DNA from: Populus alba
Lineage: Eukaryota > Streptophyta > Magnoliopsida > Malpighiales > Salicaceae
NCBI RefSeq assembly: GCF_005239225.2
Contig: NC_133284.1
Coordinates: 28,692,339 to 28,756,338 of the forward strand
Length of the DNA stretch: 64,000 nt
Direction: 5' to 3'
The stretch's first letter is position 1, and each line of letters starts with the position of its first letter. The position numbers and the translations under genes were made by a program. The notes below the pieces were generated by a model. That model did no database searches and was not told the origin of the DNA. It worked only from the letters and a program-made list of their open reading frames with translations. Below are positions 1 to 12,345 of this stretch, one piece after another.

Positions 1-888
1 CTTGGCTGCCCGATTTCTTCAAGATTCTTAGGCTAATTAGAAGTCCTTATGTTACTTAATTCCTTTATTTTTTTTAATATAGTCCTTAAAGTTGGATAAA
101 TCTCTTAGAATTTGTGTTAAAAACTAACTCTACTATTATCTCAACTCTGATGTAATTTAGACTCTATAGTAACTTAAACTTTGTTTCTGACTTGGTTTCT
201 TGCAATATCTGACCATTCCAGCTGTATTCTTTCATTCATGGAATGTTATAGGATTTATTTATACCTTTCTTGGATCCTAAGACCCACCTTTTCTATGTCA
301 GACTCTTAGCTGTAGTGAGATGCTTGACACTATTAGTTTCCTCATCAGATCAAGAGACCAATCTCGTTCTTCAAATCGTGTCTAGATTTTTATCTTCAAA
401 ACAATTTTATCTGACTTGGAGTCCTTCATAAAAGTTGTATTCCTGAATGGGTAGATGAATTTGGGCTTTTGAATAGCCTAATTTCAATATCTAAAGCTCA
501 AGATATATCTATTTGAATATCAAGTGTGAGAGCAGAGAATCCTGCTGCAAGTTGGATTCTAGCCCGATTTTACAAGTCTGATTAAAAGTCCAAATGAGAT
601 CGGATTTTTATACATAATACCTTCTTGAAAAGCTTGATATGTGTACTTCGACTTAGCTTAAGCCCATGTTCTCATCCGGGAACTTTAACTTGTCAAAAAA
701 CTTGTCACAAAAACTTAGGTTCGAAACATAAAATGCAAAATTTTTTATGTTTTAGGAATTATTTCACAAAGTCTTTTAGGCATGCCAAACTCATAAAAAT
801 AACTTCTAATAAAATCAAATAAGCTCAAAATACATTAAAAAGCATAGTGTAAAAGGAATAAAAACATATGTATATTTTACACTTATCA
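1..888 (-). mobile_element. 3' LTR (right-hand part) of an Athila-like Ty3/gypsy element
   Basis: This stretch aligns by eye with 6238-7110, starting with a shared sentence about 'tcttaggctaattagaag' in both copies and running through the same order of words to the 'aaaaggaataaaaac' block. The two copies are therefore the LTRs of one element. On the minus strand the LTR begins TGATAAGTGT at 888, directly after a purine-rich tract. The window starts inside this LTR, so its other end is not visible. The copies differ at many positions, which points to an old insertion. It holds no gene of its own; the short ORF at 625-822 is chance. Confidence 0.8.
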
Positions 889-903
889 AATTCCCTCACA
901 CTT
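889..903 (-). other. Polypurine tract of the Athila-like element
   Basis: On the minus strand the bases just before the LTR read GTGTGAGGGAATTT, a purine-rich tract in the place where second-strand DNA priming occurs. It fixes the minus orientation of the element and the LTR boundary at 888. Confidence 0.7.
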
Positions 904-3060
904 AGCTTTTACATGTCCTGAGATAAAATTTTAATTTTACTTTTCCAATGTAAAAAATGTAATGCCATCAATGAACAAAAATTAAACTCTCAAAACATCA
1001 TAACATATCATGAATGAAATTCCAATCAATTTAAAATTTTTTATCAAGCATTTTTACCTCAGAATAAAATAACCAAATAGTAAACCTCACATCATAACAA
1101 TTCTCATGTGTTTGAAAGGTTAGTATTTCACTCAAATTTATTCCAATAGAAATGACCTACCATAAGTTTGCGAATGTTCTCACTCTCTACCATTTAGATT
1201 ATAAGCATTTAACAAATCATAAGGTCTTTCAAAGGGTTGTATTGTGGCTTGGTTCAAGGTAGGAAATTTTTGGTAAAGTAGCTTAAAACCATCAAAACCA
1301 ATGAAACAAAATACCCCAAAATAAAACATAAAATATTAACACTCCCTTTAGCCATTTTGAACTTGGCAAATATTAAAGCTACATTATCCTTCTTCATTGT
1401 AAAATTGATTGTTCAACAAAACAAGATTTTGGTTCAAACTAAAGGATGATCTTTTTTACCTTTCTAAAACTTCAAATCTTCACTAGATTTGTTTTTGGAG
1501 GAATCAAAGATATAAAAAATAGAACAAATTCCTCAATCTGTCATCATAATATAATGTGGCTTTCATTTTTTTTAAGAGAAACTTGTTCCTCTGCACCTAA
1601 CATAGCCCCTCCAAATTTAAGACACCCCCACACTTATTTCATGTATTCCTATGCTTGTATAATGATGTATGATGCTCCATTAGTTCTATGGCTTGGGTGA
1701 GACATTGTGTGGTTATGACTTGTAATTTAGGTTTATAATCAAAGAAAAAGTCCATTAGCACAAAAGGGGTCTTAAGGGAAAAATTTATCCAAAGGTGGGT
1801 TGCTAAGTTATATAAGGTATATAACAAAGAATGTCTTAATTATGTTCATGTATGCATGTAAAAGTATGGTCTTGATTAGAATCAGAGCAAGTTTTAGAGA
1901 AACAAAACCAATGGAAAAAAATCACACATTAAAGAAAAATAGAGACCAATATGGATGTGTCGGTTATAAGGCTCAAAGTCTTATAGACTTATGTCTACTA
2001 AGTCCAATTACTCTAGTCCTAAATAAAATAGCTTGATAAAATAATCCTTAAAAAAAAGAGAAGCAAAATCATCATTCAATCATGTTATGATTTTTTACGA
2101 GCTTAATTGAGAATTCGTTAGTGATATTAACAATCAAGACATTGAAATAGCACTACCACAAAAAAATATTTAAATCCCACAAATATGAAAATTACATTTT
2201 CAACAAACATCCCCTAAATTGATGATTTTAAAATATAAAGATGCATTCATATTAGAATTGCCAAAGTAAAGCATAATGCCACCAATATAGAAAGCCCTTA
2301 AATCCCCCCATACTTAATATGGATATTGTCCTCAATGATCGTACTAAAGAGATGGGGAGTAAAGAAAACTACCCTGTATGTGTTTTGTTTTGAGCAATGT
2401 TGTATAACTAAATCATTGAGGGTCGATCCAACAATTGAAAAGCAATATGTCCTTTGGTATGCTATGTAGTTCTAACTAAGGGAATATAGTATGCGGAGAA
2501 AATTCAAATTAAACAATACTGAAAATAGAGAAAGTAATAAAATGAACTAAACAAACAAATCTTTATTGTTCATGGTGTAACACCACGCTAAGGTTGCCTC
2601 TCAAAAGTGCCTTTCTTTATTATCTTTGGCTAAACAACTCTCAATAGTTTTTCTTCTTAGACTTTGGTTAGATCATTTGCAATAATCACTGGTAGGGTTT
2701 CATCCTTTTCCAAGTTTCCATACTCCAAATTTTTTAGTAAAGACTTCAATTCCAGCTTAGGTCCTGTTCAACAAAAGGTAAAACCCTTTCATGAGAATTC
2801 AGTAGTTGTAAAGGAGAGTTAACCAACCTGTTTGGCATTAGAAATAGTGATTGCAAAGACATAATTACTTCATTTATGTCTTCATTATTCTATAGCTTTG
2901 CATCTCTATTTGTCTTGCTTTGCTGCAATACAAAGTTCAACTCATCTTACAAATTTTTTTGTTCAAAATCATCTTGCATAATTGGTTCAATTACATCAAC
3001 ATGAAAAACAAATTCAGAGTCTTCTGGATATTTCATAGCATAAAAAATTATTAAATGTTA
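904..3060 (-). pseudogene. Internal region with truncated pol start; reverse transcriptase absent
   Basis: Only a short piece of pol is recognisable. On the minus strand at about 2765-2655 the translation reads KLELK..LKNLEYGNLEKDE.LPVIIAN, the linker that precedes reverse transcriptase in Athila-type polyproteins. After that the similarity stops and no YxDD, RNase H or integrase motif can be found before the polypurine tract. The remaining ~1.7 kb is AT-rich with stops in all frames. The element therefore could not supply its own reverse transcriptase or integrase. Whether this reflects a deletion or replacement by unrelated DNA cannot be told from one copy. Confidence 0.6.
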
Positions 3061-3427
3061 CTATTTCCCAATCAAACTCAAAAGATAAACTACCCTTATG
3101 CACATCGATCTTAGTTCTTACTATTTTCATAAGTGGTCAGCCTAACAATACACGAGTTGGATTTGGAGCAAACTCATCATCTATGTCAATGATGTAAAAA
3201 TCCATAGAAAAATATAGTTCATTTACTCTAATTAGAACATCCTTAACAACATCTTCAGGGTATAAATTAGACCTATCTGTTAATTGAATTTTTATTTTTG
3301 TTTTTTTTAAAGGTCTTAAATTCAAATCCTTATAAATTAACAGTGGCATGACATTAATTGATGCTCCTAAATCAAGTACAACCTTTTCTAACTTTTGATT
3401 TCCAATCACACAGGATATAGTGAACAT
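3061..3427 (-). pseudogene. Retroviral-type aspartic protease domain of gypsy element
   Basis: The minus-strand frame contains VLDLGASINVMP, the plant gypsy form of the D-(S/T/L)-G-A active-site motif of retropepsins, followed by an LTDRS segment and a region ending PTRVLLG near 3137. The similarity continues past the first stop to about 3061 (KIDVHKGSLSFEFD), which is usual for the end of this domain. The protease would cut the Gag-Pol polyprotein inside virus-like particles. It lies directly downstream of the gag linker and is separated from it by a frame break near 3430. No functional product is expected. Confidence 0.75.
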
Positions 3428-3446
3428 ACTTCAGTTCTTTTATTTT

Positions 3447-3953
3447 TTAGGCAATTTCCTTTGTATGACTGCAAACATGCTCTCTCCAAACCTTATTTTT
3501 CTCATCAATATTCAGCCTTCTTTTATTGGTGCACAACTCTTTGAGATACTTGGCATATCGTGGAATTTGTTTGATTGTATTGAACAATGGAATGTTCACC
3601 TCCACCTTCCGAAAGGTTTCAAAAATATCATGCTCTATCTCTTCCTTCCTTGCTTTTACTAATCTAACACGAAATGGAGGTGCAACCAGATTCTTAGTAA
3701 TAGGAAATATGAATTTATTACTTACCTCACTAGCTGATGCATCTATCATTTTAGGGGTTGTTTGTTCTACTCCATTATTGCTATTCTCGATTGCTATTGA
3801 ACTTGACATTGAATATGACAAGGTTTTCTGCACCTTAGTTATTCTAAAATCTGACGTTGAAGCTAGCATGGTAGTTTGCACTATAGCTGTTTTAGAATCT
3901 AACATTGAAGCTGACATTTGGGTCAACAAATCCTTTCCACATCTAAGAGTCAT
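3447..3953 (-). pseudogene. Gag-protease linker of Athila-like element
   Basis: The 168-residue minus-strand frame starts MTLRCGKDL, close to the LRSGK(E/D)L signature found in Athila-like polyproteins, and ends with a block containing IFETFRKVEVNIPLFNTIK and RYAKYLKELCTNKR. These are highly typical of the stretch just before the protease in Athila elements. The frame is open for over 500 bases, so this part has survived better than the gag core upstream. The opposite-strand ORF at 3526-3981 is its shadow. Confidence 0.75.
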
Positions 3954-4217
3954 AACACTTGTGTTTTTTTTTTTTTGTTAATCTCAAGGTTAAGATGAAA
4001 ACCTCCCTTTAATAGGTTCAATACTCCTCACAAATGATGCAAGTTGTGAAATTTAAGTCTCCAAATTCTGGATGTTAGCTCTTGTTTCCTGTTGGAACAT
4101 TTGAGTATTGATGGAAAAAATATTTCACAATTGCTTCTAAAGACAAACTTGAGTTTGATGTATGGTGAGGAGGAAAAACTGATTTACCATGGATATAGGG
4201 CTGAAAGGGTTGTTGGT

Positions 4218-5306
4218 TTAGGTAATGACCGTATTTAAGGTTTGAGTGATCTTTCCAATCGGGGTTCTAATGGTTTGAATATGGTTCATATCTCTTTTGT
4301 TGGCTATTAAATCCACCCATGTCATTAACTTGAGGCATGTTATCATCTTATAACTGAGGGCATCTATCAGTAGACTAGTCTGGGAAAGAGTGGATACCAC
4401 GAACTTTGGCTTGTCTAACATGTCCCAAAGCAACTTGTCCAACGAGATATGTTAATTCTGAAAGTTTTGTTTTAATATTAGAATGTATTACCTTATTAAC
4501 TCTTCTAGATAAATCAACACGAACTCAATTTGCTGCCATTTTCAAGATTAATTCTCGTGCTTCTTCGAGAGTCTTTTCTACAAGTGCTCCTCCACTTGTT
4601 GGGTCAATCATGCTATAGTACATAGGTAACAATCCCTCATAAAAATTTTGTAGTAATAATTAATCAAAAATTTGATGATGAGGGTAGCTCAGGCATAATT
4701 GATTGTAACACCCAATATTCATACAACGTCTCGCCGGTATTCTAGCGAATTCCACTGATTTCTTTTCTGATGGTACCTGCCTTTGAAGCCAGAAAGAATT
4801 TTTTCCAAAAACTTCTCATATTATTTCATGCGGTAATAGATCCAGATGAAAGGTAATAAAGCCAATCCTTTGACTTGTCTGCCAACGAAAATGGGAAAGC
4901 TCTGAGTTTAATTTGTTCTTTTGTCACTCTTTGCGACTTCATTATGGAGCAAACAATATGGAATTCCTTTCAGTATTCATGTGGATCCTCACCTGTAAGA
5001 CCATAAAAAAAAAGGTAATAAGTGAATCAAACCTAACTTTAATTTAAAAGCTACATCAAAGTAGGAAATTCAATGCATAAAGGTTATTGGTTCACGTTAG
5101 GAGTTGCTCGCTCCCTTAATGTACTTTGTTTGGCCATGTCCTTGGTTTTTGGCACTTCCACTTCTGGTTTTTTTTTTGGAATTTGCACTCAGATTTGATG
5201 AGTTTGGTGGTTTATCTTCTTGTCTTTTAGTCTTCCTATTTGCCTTACCTATTCTTTCAATCTTAGGATCAAATACTAGTGCACTTGCATGGAAAGATCT
5301 TGGCAT
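4218..5306 (-). pseudogene. Gag (capsid-like) region of Athila-like element, several frame breaks
   Basis: Read on the minus strand, 5090-4520 gives scattered blocks of plant gypsy gag: IKLRAFPFSLADKSKDWLYY, then SITAWNNM, a block like KFFPASKAGTIRKEI, then TGETLYEYW and finally SMIDPTSGGALVEKT. These are in the right order for the retrotransposon gag domain, but at least three frame changes or stops interrupt them. The upstream end is near 5306, next to the primer-binding site. The gene once encoded the capsid of a gypsy particle and is now a relic. Confidence 0.75.
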
Positions 5307-5342
5307 AAATCAGTTCACTATTAAAGGAAAATTAGACAAAAA

Positions 5343-5362
5343 CTTCCCTAGCAACAATGCTA
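5343..5362 (-). other. Degenerate primer-binding site of Athila-like element
   Basis: On the minus strand the bases read TAGCATTGTTGCTAGGGAAG, a mutated form of the TGGCGCCGTTGCCGGGGA type primer site usual in this lineage. It lies immediately inside the 5' LTR and upstream of gag, so it confirms the minus orientation. Confidence 0.6.
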
Positions 5363-5364
5363 AA

Positions 5365-7118
5365 ATTTGGTTGGTCGTCAGAACCTTCAAAATATAATTC
5401 TGACTTCACTATCACATAAAAAATAAATTCATAGTATGATTGTGAAAATGAGGTCGAACCCAAAGAAAATTTTGTTTAATCTTCCTACAGTAAATTAAAA
5501 TAAATAAAAAGAAAGGGGGATTTGAATAATTAAAGAAATAAAATTCTAAAAATAAAAATGATAAATCGATATGTCGTTAACTTAATTCAAAGGTCTAGAC
5601 ATCCATTCCTATAAATTTATTGATAATTAAAGTAACATAAATATCCTTTCAATTCAAGCAAATAAATTTGATGTCACTTAAAGTTAAGAAAAATCGAGAA
5701 GATTATGAGTAAATTAATTAGATAAAGCTTTCTAATCAATCTCTTACCATCAAACCAATTTAATATTGAAAAGTAATTTTAATTCACTTGGTAGTAGCCT
5801 TAAGAGCAAAGTCTGTAAAATTTATTCTAAGCAATTGTTCAAAAGCTTGAGCAAGTTAACTTAACTTATTCCTCCTTAATAAATTAAAGTGATAGTTGAA
5901 GCAATCAAGTTAACTCATTTACTTCTTATTCTACTACCTAACAACAATTACGAAGTGAAAGAAACTAGAAATCACATATTTATGATCTCAAAACAATTCA
6001 ATAAACATGAACATAAATCAATAGCATAATTATGAAATAAGGATAAATAAGTACTTCAATATGAAAGAATCACAATGATAATGTTATTTCTCACAACTTA
6101 CTAATGGGGATGGTGTCTCATCCCTTTGAATTGAAATCTGGAATTAGCTCATAGTTGCTGGAAAATTGATAAAAACAGAGCATAAAAGAATGTTGTCGAA
6201 CCCTGTTTCAGCTATGTTGTGCTCTATTTATTCTTTTCCTTGGTTGCCAAATTTCTTCAGGATTCTTAGGCTAATTAGAAGTTCTTACACTACTTAATTC
6301 TTTTTTTTTTAATCTAGTCCTTAAGGTTGGATAAATCTCTTAGAATTTGTATTGAAAACTAACTTTGCTGTTGTCACAACTCTGCTGTAATTTAGACTCT
6401 GCTGCAACTTAGACTTTGTTTTTGACTTGATTTCTTGCAATGTCAGACCATTCCAGCTCTATTCTTTTATTTATGGAATGTTATAGGATTGATTTACACC
6501 TTTCTTGGATCATAAAGCCCATCATTTTTATGTTAGACTCTCTGTTGCAATGAGATGCTTGGCTCTATTAGTTTTCTCATCAGATCAGGAGACTAATCTT
6601 GTCCTTCAGATTGTGTTTGGAGTTTTACCTTCAAAATGATTTTACTTGACTTGGAGTCCTTCATAAAAGTTGTATTCCTGGATGTGTAGATGAATTTGGG
6701 CTTTTAAATCTCTTGATTGCGATATCTAAAGCTCAAGATATATCCGTTTTAATATCTAGTGTGAAAGTAGAGGATCTTGCTACGTGTAGGATTTTAACTT
6801 GATTTTGCAGGTCTGATTAGAGGTCCAATTGAGATCGGATTTATGCCCATAATACATTTATGGAAATCTTCATATGTGAACTTCAACTTATATTAAGCCC
6901 AAGTTCTCACTGTGGAACTATAACTTGTCAAAAAACCTATCACAAAAAGCTACATCCGAAACATAAAATGCAGAATTTCTTATCTTTTAGAAATTAATTC
7001 ACGAAGTCTCTTAGGCATGCCAAATTCATAAAAACAACTTTCAATAAACTTAAATAAGCTCAAAATACATTTAAAAACATAGTGTAAAAGGAATAAAAAC
7101 ATATTTATGTTTTGCATT
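5365..7118 (-). mobile_element. 5' LTR (about 1.75 kb) of the Athila-like element
   Basis: The right half (6238-7110) is the counterpart of 1-888. The left half (5365-6237) corresponds to the LTR part cut off by the window edge. The outer end has decayed into an AT dinucleotide run at 7117-7136, where the other copy ends in an intact CA. No coding potential. Confidence 0.7.
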
Positions 7119-7351
7119 ATATATATATATATATATTCCTAATCTTTATTTTCCCATTTTCTCTCCTCCTTTGTCATCATTAAAAAGTAAAAAAGATTAT
7201 AGAAACATAACATAATGTTCAACATATACCTTTCATTACAAAAAAAGAAAGAAAGTAAAATGAAAAGCATGAAAAACATGAGAAGTTCATGGTACAATCA
7301 TCTTGGGTGATGGATAGTAAGATAGTAAGAGACGATGTGCACTTGTGATTC

Positions 7352-8352
7352 TCAAAGATGACTCACATCAGTCTCAATATGGGCTAGGCAAACATCCATC
7401 CTAAATCTCCATGAGCTAGTATCGACATCTTCAGGAGAGGAAGCTGGAGGTGGTGTCTCAAACACATTATCAAATTTATCATCACCAACATGTTGTTTGT
7501 CTTTTTTACCATGCTCTTCCTCGCCAACTTGGTCTTTAGAAACCATGCACTATCCTTATTTAAGACAAATTTCATATTTATTAGGTCCTATTATCTATCT
7601 CCAAATATTTGAAATATAGTATCCAGTCTGTATATGTGAATTCTACATCGAAATGCTTAAAGATAGTTGTTAAGCATTGACTATATGGCGAGAACTTTTG
7701 TTTTTGATCATTTTCCATTATCAAAATTTTCATTATAATGTATGGAAAATTAATTGGTATTCTTCTAATTTTATGAGACATAATTCCATAAAATTCACTT
7801 TATTAAAGTGCCCCTTCTTGTGAAAAATATTATGTGATATGACCTTATAAAGCAATCTAGGTCGTAGCAACAAGTCTTCACTCTTAATCTTTGCATCTGG
7901 TGTAAAATTTTCTCTCCTAGTATGCATAATAACCGCCTCATCATATGTAAGTCCTTCAATTGTAGGGATAAATTTCATCTCAAATACACGAGGCTTATCA
8001 TTTGAAATAGCTAGTATGTTAGCCAACATTTCGCAATTAAACTCAATGGGCTTGTTTTGAAGGTTACTTATGATCCTAGGTTCATAGGTTATTCTCATAT
8101 TAGCAAAGGACATTTTAACAAGAGAGGGATATGTAGCCTTTTTCATATTGTATATGCTACTCCAACCCATTTCCTTAAATAAATTTCTATCATAAAAACA
8201 TTTAAATAAACACTTGCACCTCTTTTAATAACAATGGACCTATTTGAGAAAGTGGTCATGTACCTTTTTACATTGTTATTTGGAGGAGATTGAGGATCAT
8301 TAACCCTTTTGCTCCTTGATTCACTTGTTTTTATGTGTTTCTTTGGTGCCAT
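7352..8352 (-). pseudogene. Plant-transposon-protein ORF (PF20167-like), frameshifted
   Basis: The minus-strand reading starts MAPKKHIKTSESRSKR at 8352 (a basic N-terminus), passes through GWSSIYNMKKATYPSLVKMSF, LANILAIS and RLLYKVISHNIF, and ends with an acidic, glutamate-rich tail near 7352. The central part resembles the 'putative plant transposon protein' family (Transposase_32, PF20167), recognised from memory and not by a search. At least two frameshifts, near 8160 and 7780, separate three open pieces. It lies downstream of the copia RNase H at 9095 on the same strand. In Sirevirus-type copia elements an extra ORF can occupy this place. Its function in the family is unknown to me. Confidence 0.55.
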
Positions 8353-9094
8353 TGATGTTTAAACTTCAATAAATTTACTTGAAAAGGTTTGATTTTGATG
8401 AATTTTAAGAGTTTTTATGAAAGGGTTTTGGGTTAGAGTTTTAGAAATTCACTTAGGAAAATTTTTCTTTGTTGGATAGTAAGAACAATATTTTAACTGT
8501 CGAGCAATTGATTGGCTAGTTGCTTTAATTAGTTAAATTAATCAACTAGTTTAACCTAAACCTTAAAATTTTCTAAATTTCTCTTTTAATCTTTCTTATA
8601 CACTTTGAAATGATCCTTTTGTGTAAAAGTTATCCAAAACACAAAGAAATAAGAGGGTAAACTATTTAATATTTGGGCAATGGCGAAGGTTTTTGTCCTT
8701 TATTTCAAGTAGTTGGCCGGTTGTCATAAATGTATAATTTGGTTAACCGATTCGCATGAAAATTATATATTTCAAGTTTTGATTAGAACAAGTGTTTTAT
8801 GAGAACAAATTTTTTTTTTGTCCAACTTGTAGTCTCAAAAACTAAACTCAACTTAAACCTGAAAAGCTACTATTCATCAAGTAATGAAATCTCTATTTCT
8901 CTATTTCAATCGGTTAGTAAGTTGAAATTGTATGATGAACTTGGTGGCCGGTTCATCCTATATTACACTAACAAAGAATTGTTTTTGCAAAACAATTTTT
9001 TTTTTTTATGCTAAAAGGGATACATTTTATCACTTGAACATGTCTAACTTATATCCACTAATGTGTACACACAAACATAAAACCTCAAATATCA

Positions 9095-10255
9095 TTAGTA
9101 TGTATAAAACTTATATTCCTTTTGTATTTCACAAAATTGATCCATACCCAATAACTTTGTAAAAATATCTGCAAGCTGTAGTATAATGTCACTTTTCAAC
9201 ATGTGATCTCTTAGGAAGTGATGTCTCACTTCAATATGCTTTATATATAAGTGTTGTATAGGGTTCTTAGATAAACTTATAAGATTTGTGTTATTACACA
9301 TAATAGGGACATGATTTAAATTAAGTCCAAAGTCTTCTAAAGTTTGTTTTATCCATAAAATATAAGAACAATAACTGCTTGTTGCAATATATCCTACTTC
9401 AATTGTTGATAGGGCTACTAAGTTTTATTTCCTGCTAGCCTAGGATACTAGTGATGATCCTAGAAAGTGACATGTTTCACTAGTACCTTTTCTAAAATCA
9501 AAAATTTAAATTCAACATTCTTTCTAAATAACCCTTTTTACCATGTAAATATATAAAAAAAATGTTTTACGGCACTAACATATGATTCTTTTGGACATAC
9601 TTGAAAAAATGCACATAGACAAACACTAAATATAAATATCAAGTCTACTAGTGGTTAAATATAAAAGTGAACTGATCATACCTCGATATTTGGTGATGTC
9701 TACATTCTTACTATTTTCATCCATATCAAGCTTTATTGATGCTCCCATGGGTGTGTCAGCTTCCTTGATAAATTCTATCCTAAATATTTTAGTAATCTTT
9801 GATGAAATGCCATATTTTCAATCCTAGAAAGAAATTTAATTCCCCTATCATGCTCATTTCGAACTAATCTTCAATGAAAATGCAAATTTCTTATAAATAA
9901 ATGCATTAGTAGCACCAAATATAATATCATCAACATATATTTATACAATCAAGATGTCTTTACCTTTTCTTTTTATGAAGAGGGTGGTGTTAATTTTGCC
10001 AATGTTGAAACCATTTTCAATAAGAAAAGTCTTTAATCTGTCATACTATGCTTTTGGTGTTTGTTTAAAATCATATAAAGCATTTTTAAGTTTGAAAACA
10101 TGATTGGAAAAATAAAAGTTTTTAAAACCTTGAGGTTGTTCAACATATACTTCTTCCATGATAAAACCATTTAAAAATGCGCTTTTGATATCTATTTGAA
10201 AAAAAAAATAAAATCAGCATGACATGCAAAAGCTAAAAACATTTAAAAATATGTT
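9095..10255 (-). pseudogene. Ty1/copia reverse transcriptase and RNase H relic
   Basis: On the minus strand the order is: GFIMEEVYVEQPQGFKN near 10215-10130, then the catalytic YVDDIIFGATN near 9940-9905, a TPMGASIKLD linker near 9750, and the RNase H end with LSKNPIQHLYIKHIEVRHHF and LADIFTKLLG at 9300-9130. These are the diagnostic blocks of copia pol. Stops and small indels break the frame repeatedly, so it is not functional. The sequence joins the gag relic directly at about 10255 with no integrase or protease between them. Confidence 0.85.
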
Positions 10256-10257
10256 TT

Positions 10258-11175
10258 TTAGTTCTTTTTAGGTTGATACTTTATACCTCTTTTGTTGAAG
10301 ACACATCTTTGACTGGGAAGAATAATATCAAAAATCTTAAAACCTTGATTGAACTTTGCTAGTGTAGTATTCAACTTATCTACCTTTTTTTTTAAAGCCT
10401 TATTTTTCTCTTCAAGTTGGTTAACCTTGTCACTATCAATAACAATCCATGCCTTCTTTTTTAATGCATTTTTTTCAACAAGTAAACATGCATAAATTTT
10501 TTTCAATGAACTATATTTATAACCTAGCTTTTTAAATCCATTATACAATGATTCAAAGGCATCATGTAGTTCATCATAAGAAAGGTCAAACTCATCATCC
10601 AAAGGAAGTACATCATTTTCACTTTCAATTGCCATGAAACACATGTTTGCAACCTGATCTTCATCATCACTTGAGCTAGAGTCCAAGTCATTACTCCATA
10701 TTCCTTTCATTGCTTATTAGTGATAGCAATTCTTTGTTTTGTTTTGAAGAAGAGGGAAATTGATCTTAATATGTCCCGTTTTATTGCACTTGTAGCATCT
10801 AAGGGCCTCATTTCTAGATTCTTCCATATTTTCATTCTTTTTGAAGTTTAAGAACTTTTTATTCCCCTACTTCTTTTTTAGGAAATTTCAGAATTATATT
10901 TTTATAAGTGCAATGTCTTCCTCTACTTCATCATCATCATCATTATAACCACCACTATTAACATGGTGCATGATTTTGAATGCCAAAATCTTCTTTTACT
11001 TCTTATCTAGTTCTTGCTTTTCTATGGTGACTTCATGAGTCATTATTGAACCAATGAGCTCTTTCAATGGAAGTTTGGTGAAATCCTTAGCTTCCTGGAT
11101 TGCCGTCACCTTTTCTTCCCAAGAATTTGCTTAGAATTTTCTCATAATATTGGCATTAATATAAATCCTACCGAG
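10258..11175 (-). pseudogene. Copia gag relic of Sirevirus type
   Basis: Minus-strand blocks in order are: SWEEKVTAIQEAKDFTKLPL and LIGSIMTHEV (11120-11020, UBN2-type gag), a zinc knuckle CYKCNKTGHIKINF near 10800-10760 whose last cysteine is replaced by phenylalanine, and an open 150-residue acidic frame at 10710-10258. That frame includes SSSDDEDQVANMCFMAIES and a Lys-rich coiled-coil-like segment. The acidic region after the knuckle is typical of Sirevirus gag. The N-terminal part is missing: the similarity stops near 11175, where an unrelated minisatellite begins. Confidence 0.8.
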
Positions 11176-11193
11176 AGCATCTAAACTATTAGC

Positions 11194-11383
11194 TCACCAG
11201 ACTTATGTATGTTTGGGTTTAGCATTTAGATAAGCCAACGATGTTAGATCTGGTAGGTCACCAGACTCGTACATGCTTGGGCTCAACGATTAGCCGAGCC
11301 TAAGAATGCTAGTTCTGGCAATTCACCAAACTCGTATATACTTAGGCTTAAAGCTTGGCTGAGTCTAAGGATGCTGGGTTATT
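11194..11383. repeat. Minisatellite, three ~64-bp units
   Basis: The words 'tcaccaga/aac' begin at 11194, 11258 and 11323, a period of 64-65. Each unit continues with '(c)ttgggctcaa..ttagccgagcctaag.atgct'. Units differ at about a quarter of positions, so this is an old array. Related units occur at 11665-11890 and 49788-49970. Confidence 0.8.
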
Positions 11384-11664
11384 ACTCCACCTCTGATTCC
11401 TTTATATGAAAGCTTAGGTAAAAATAAAATATACTGATCCATAAGAAAATGTTTAAAATTCTAAACTTTAATAAATTCTAAACCTGTTTATGATTTTACT
11501 ATATATATATATATTTTTTTTTAATTTTGCTATTTAATTATACAAACCACTCAAGTTGTTTTGATCAAGTGCTTGGATTAGATCAAGGCGTTTATTTATT
11601 GATGTGGCCATTGGCTAGTGTTAATTAAGCTTAAGAGCAGACCCCTATTTAAAATTCTAATATT

Positions 11665-11890
11665 TAATAAATTCTCTATTGGGTTTGATGTATTATTGAA
11701 CCCAAGTCCTCTTGGGTTCAGCGTAACGTCGAGCTTAATTCCTATTAGTTTTGGTGTACTACTGAACCCAACTATACTTGGACTCAACATACAGTTGAAC
11801 TCAATTCCTTTTAGGTTGAGCGTAACAATGAGCCCTATTCCTATTAGGTTCGGTGTACTATTGAACCCAAATACACTTTGGTTCAACATA
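11665..11890. repeat. Minisatellite, ~33-bp units paired as 66 bp
   Basis: The word 'attcct(a/t)ttag' recurs at 11738, 11804 and 11837, giving a 33-bp period with a 66-bp higher order. Because 33 is divisible by 3 the array is open in frames on both strands (91 codons on plus, 97 on minus), each with an 11-residue repeat. That openness is a by-product of the repeat and not evidence of a gene. Confidence 0.8.
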
Positions 11891-11999
11891 TAGCTAAAAA
11901 AGCAACCCCATTGTAAGCCTCTCCTACTTTGGGTATGGGCTAGTGATTATAATACCCATCACATCCCATTAATTTTGAACAAGCAGCCTATATTTATAT

Positions 12000-12345
12000 T
12001 AATGAGATGTGATGGCATGAGCAATAGTATAATATTATTTTACCATTATAATATTACATCTCTAACCCTTACATATTGTATGAAGCAAGTCAAGACATAT
12101 AATATAAAAGGAAGCTTGAGTACATAGAAAAAAAGGTTTGAAACTTTATGCTCTTAGACATAAACACATTCCCTCTCTTCTTCCCTTACCTTTACATCTT
12201 CTTCTTCTTCTTCTCTATCTTTATAAAAGCTCATTAATACCTTCATTAATATCTTTCTATCATATAAAATACCTTGTACTGACTTGATCTTTGAAGGGTC
12301 CCCTAACAACACCCCCTAGGGGTCTTTAAGGGACTTTGTGCAGGT
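12000..12345 (+). repeat. Possible LTR fragment
   Basis: A pyrimidine-rich run of 'cttctt' words is followed by a 'ctttataaaagctc' TATA-like word and, at 12290-12345, a segment with 'gggtcccctaacaacacccc' and 'actttgtgcaggt'. The latter resembles the end of many plant gypsy LTRs. No partner LTR was found in the window, so this is tentative. Confidence 0.35.

Noticed and set aside
3526..3981. 151-codon plus-strand ORF
   Set aside because: It is antisense to the well-supported Athila gag-protease linker on the minus strand.
11596..11893. Opposed ORFs of 97 and 91 codons
   Set aside because: Both are by-products of a 33-bp tandem repeat, which has no stops in these frames; each shows an 11-residue repeat and no domain.
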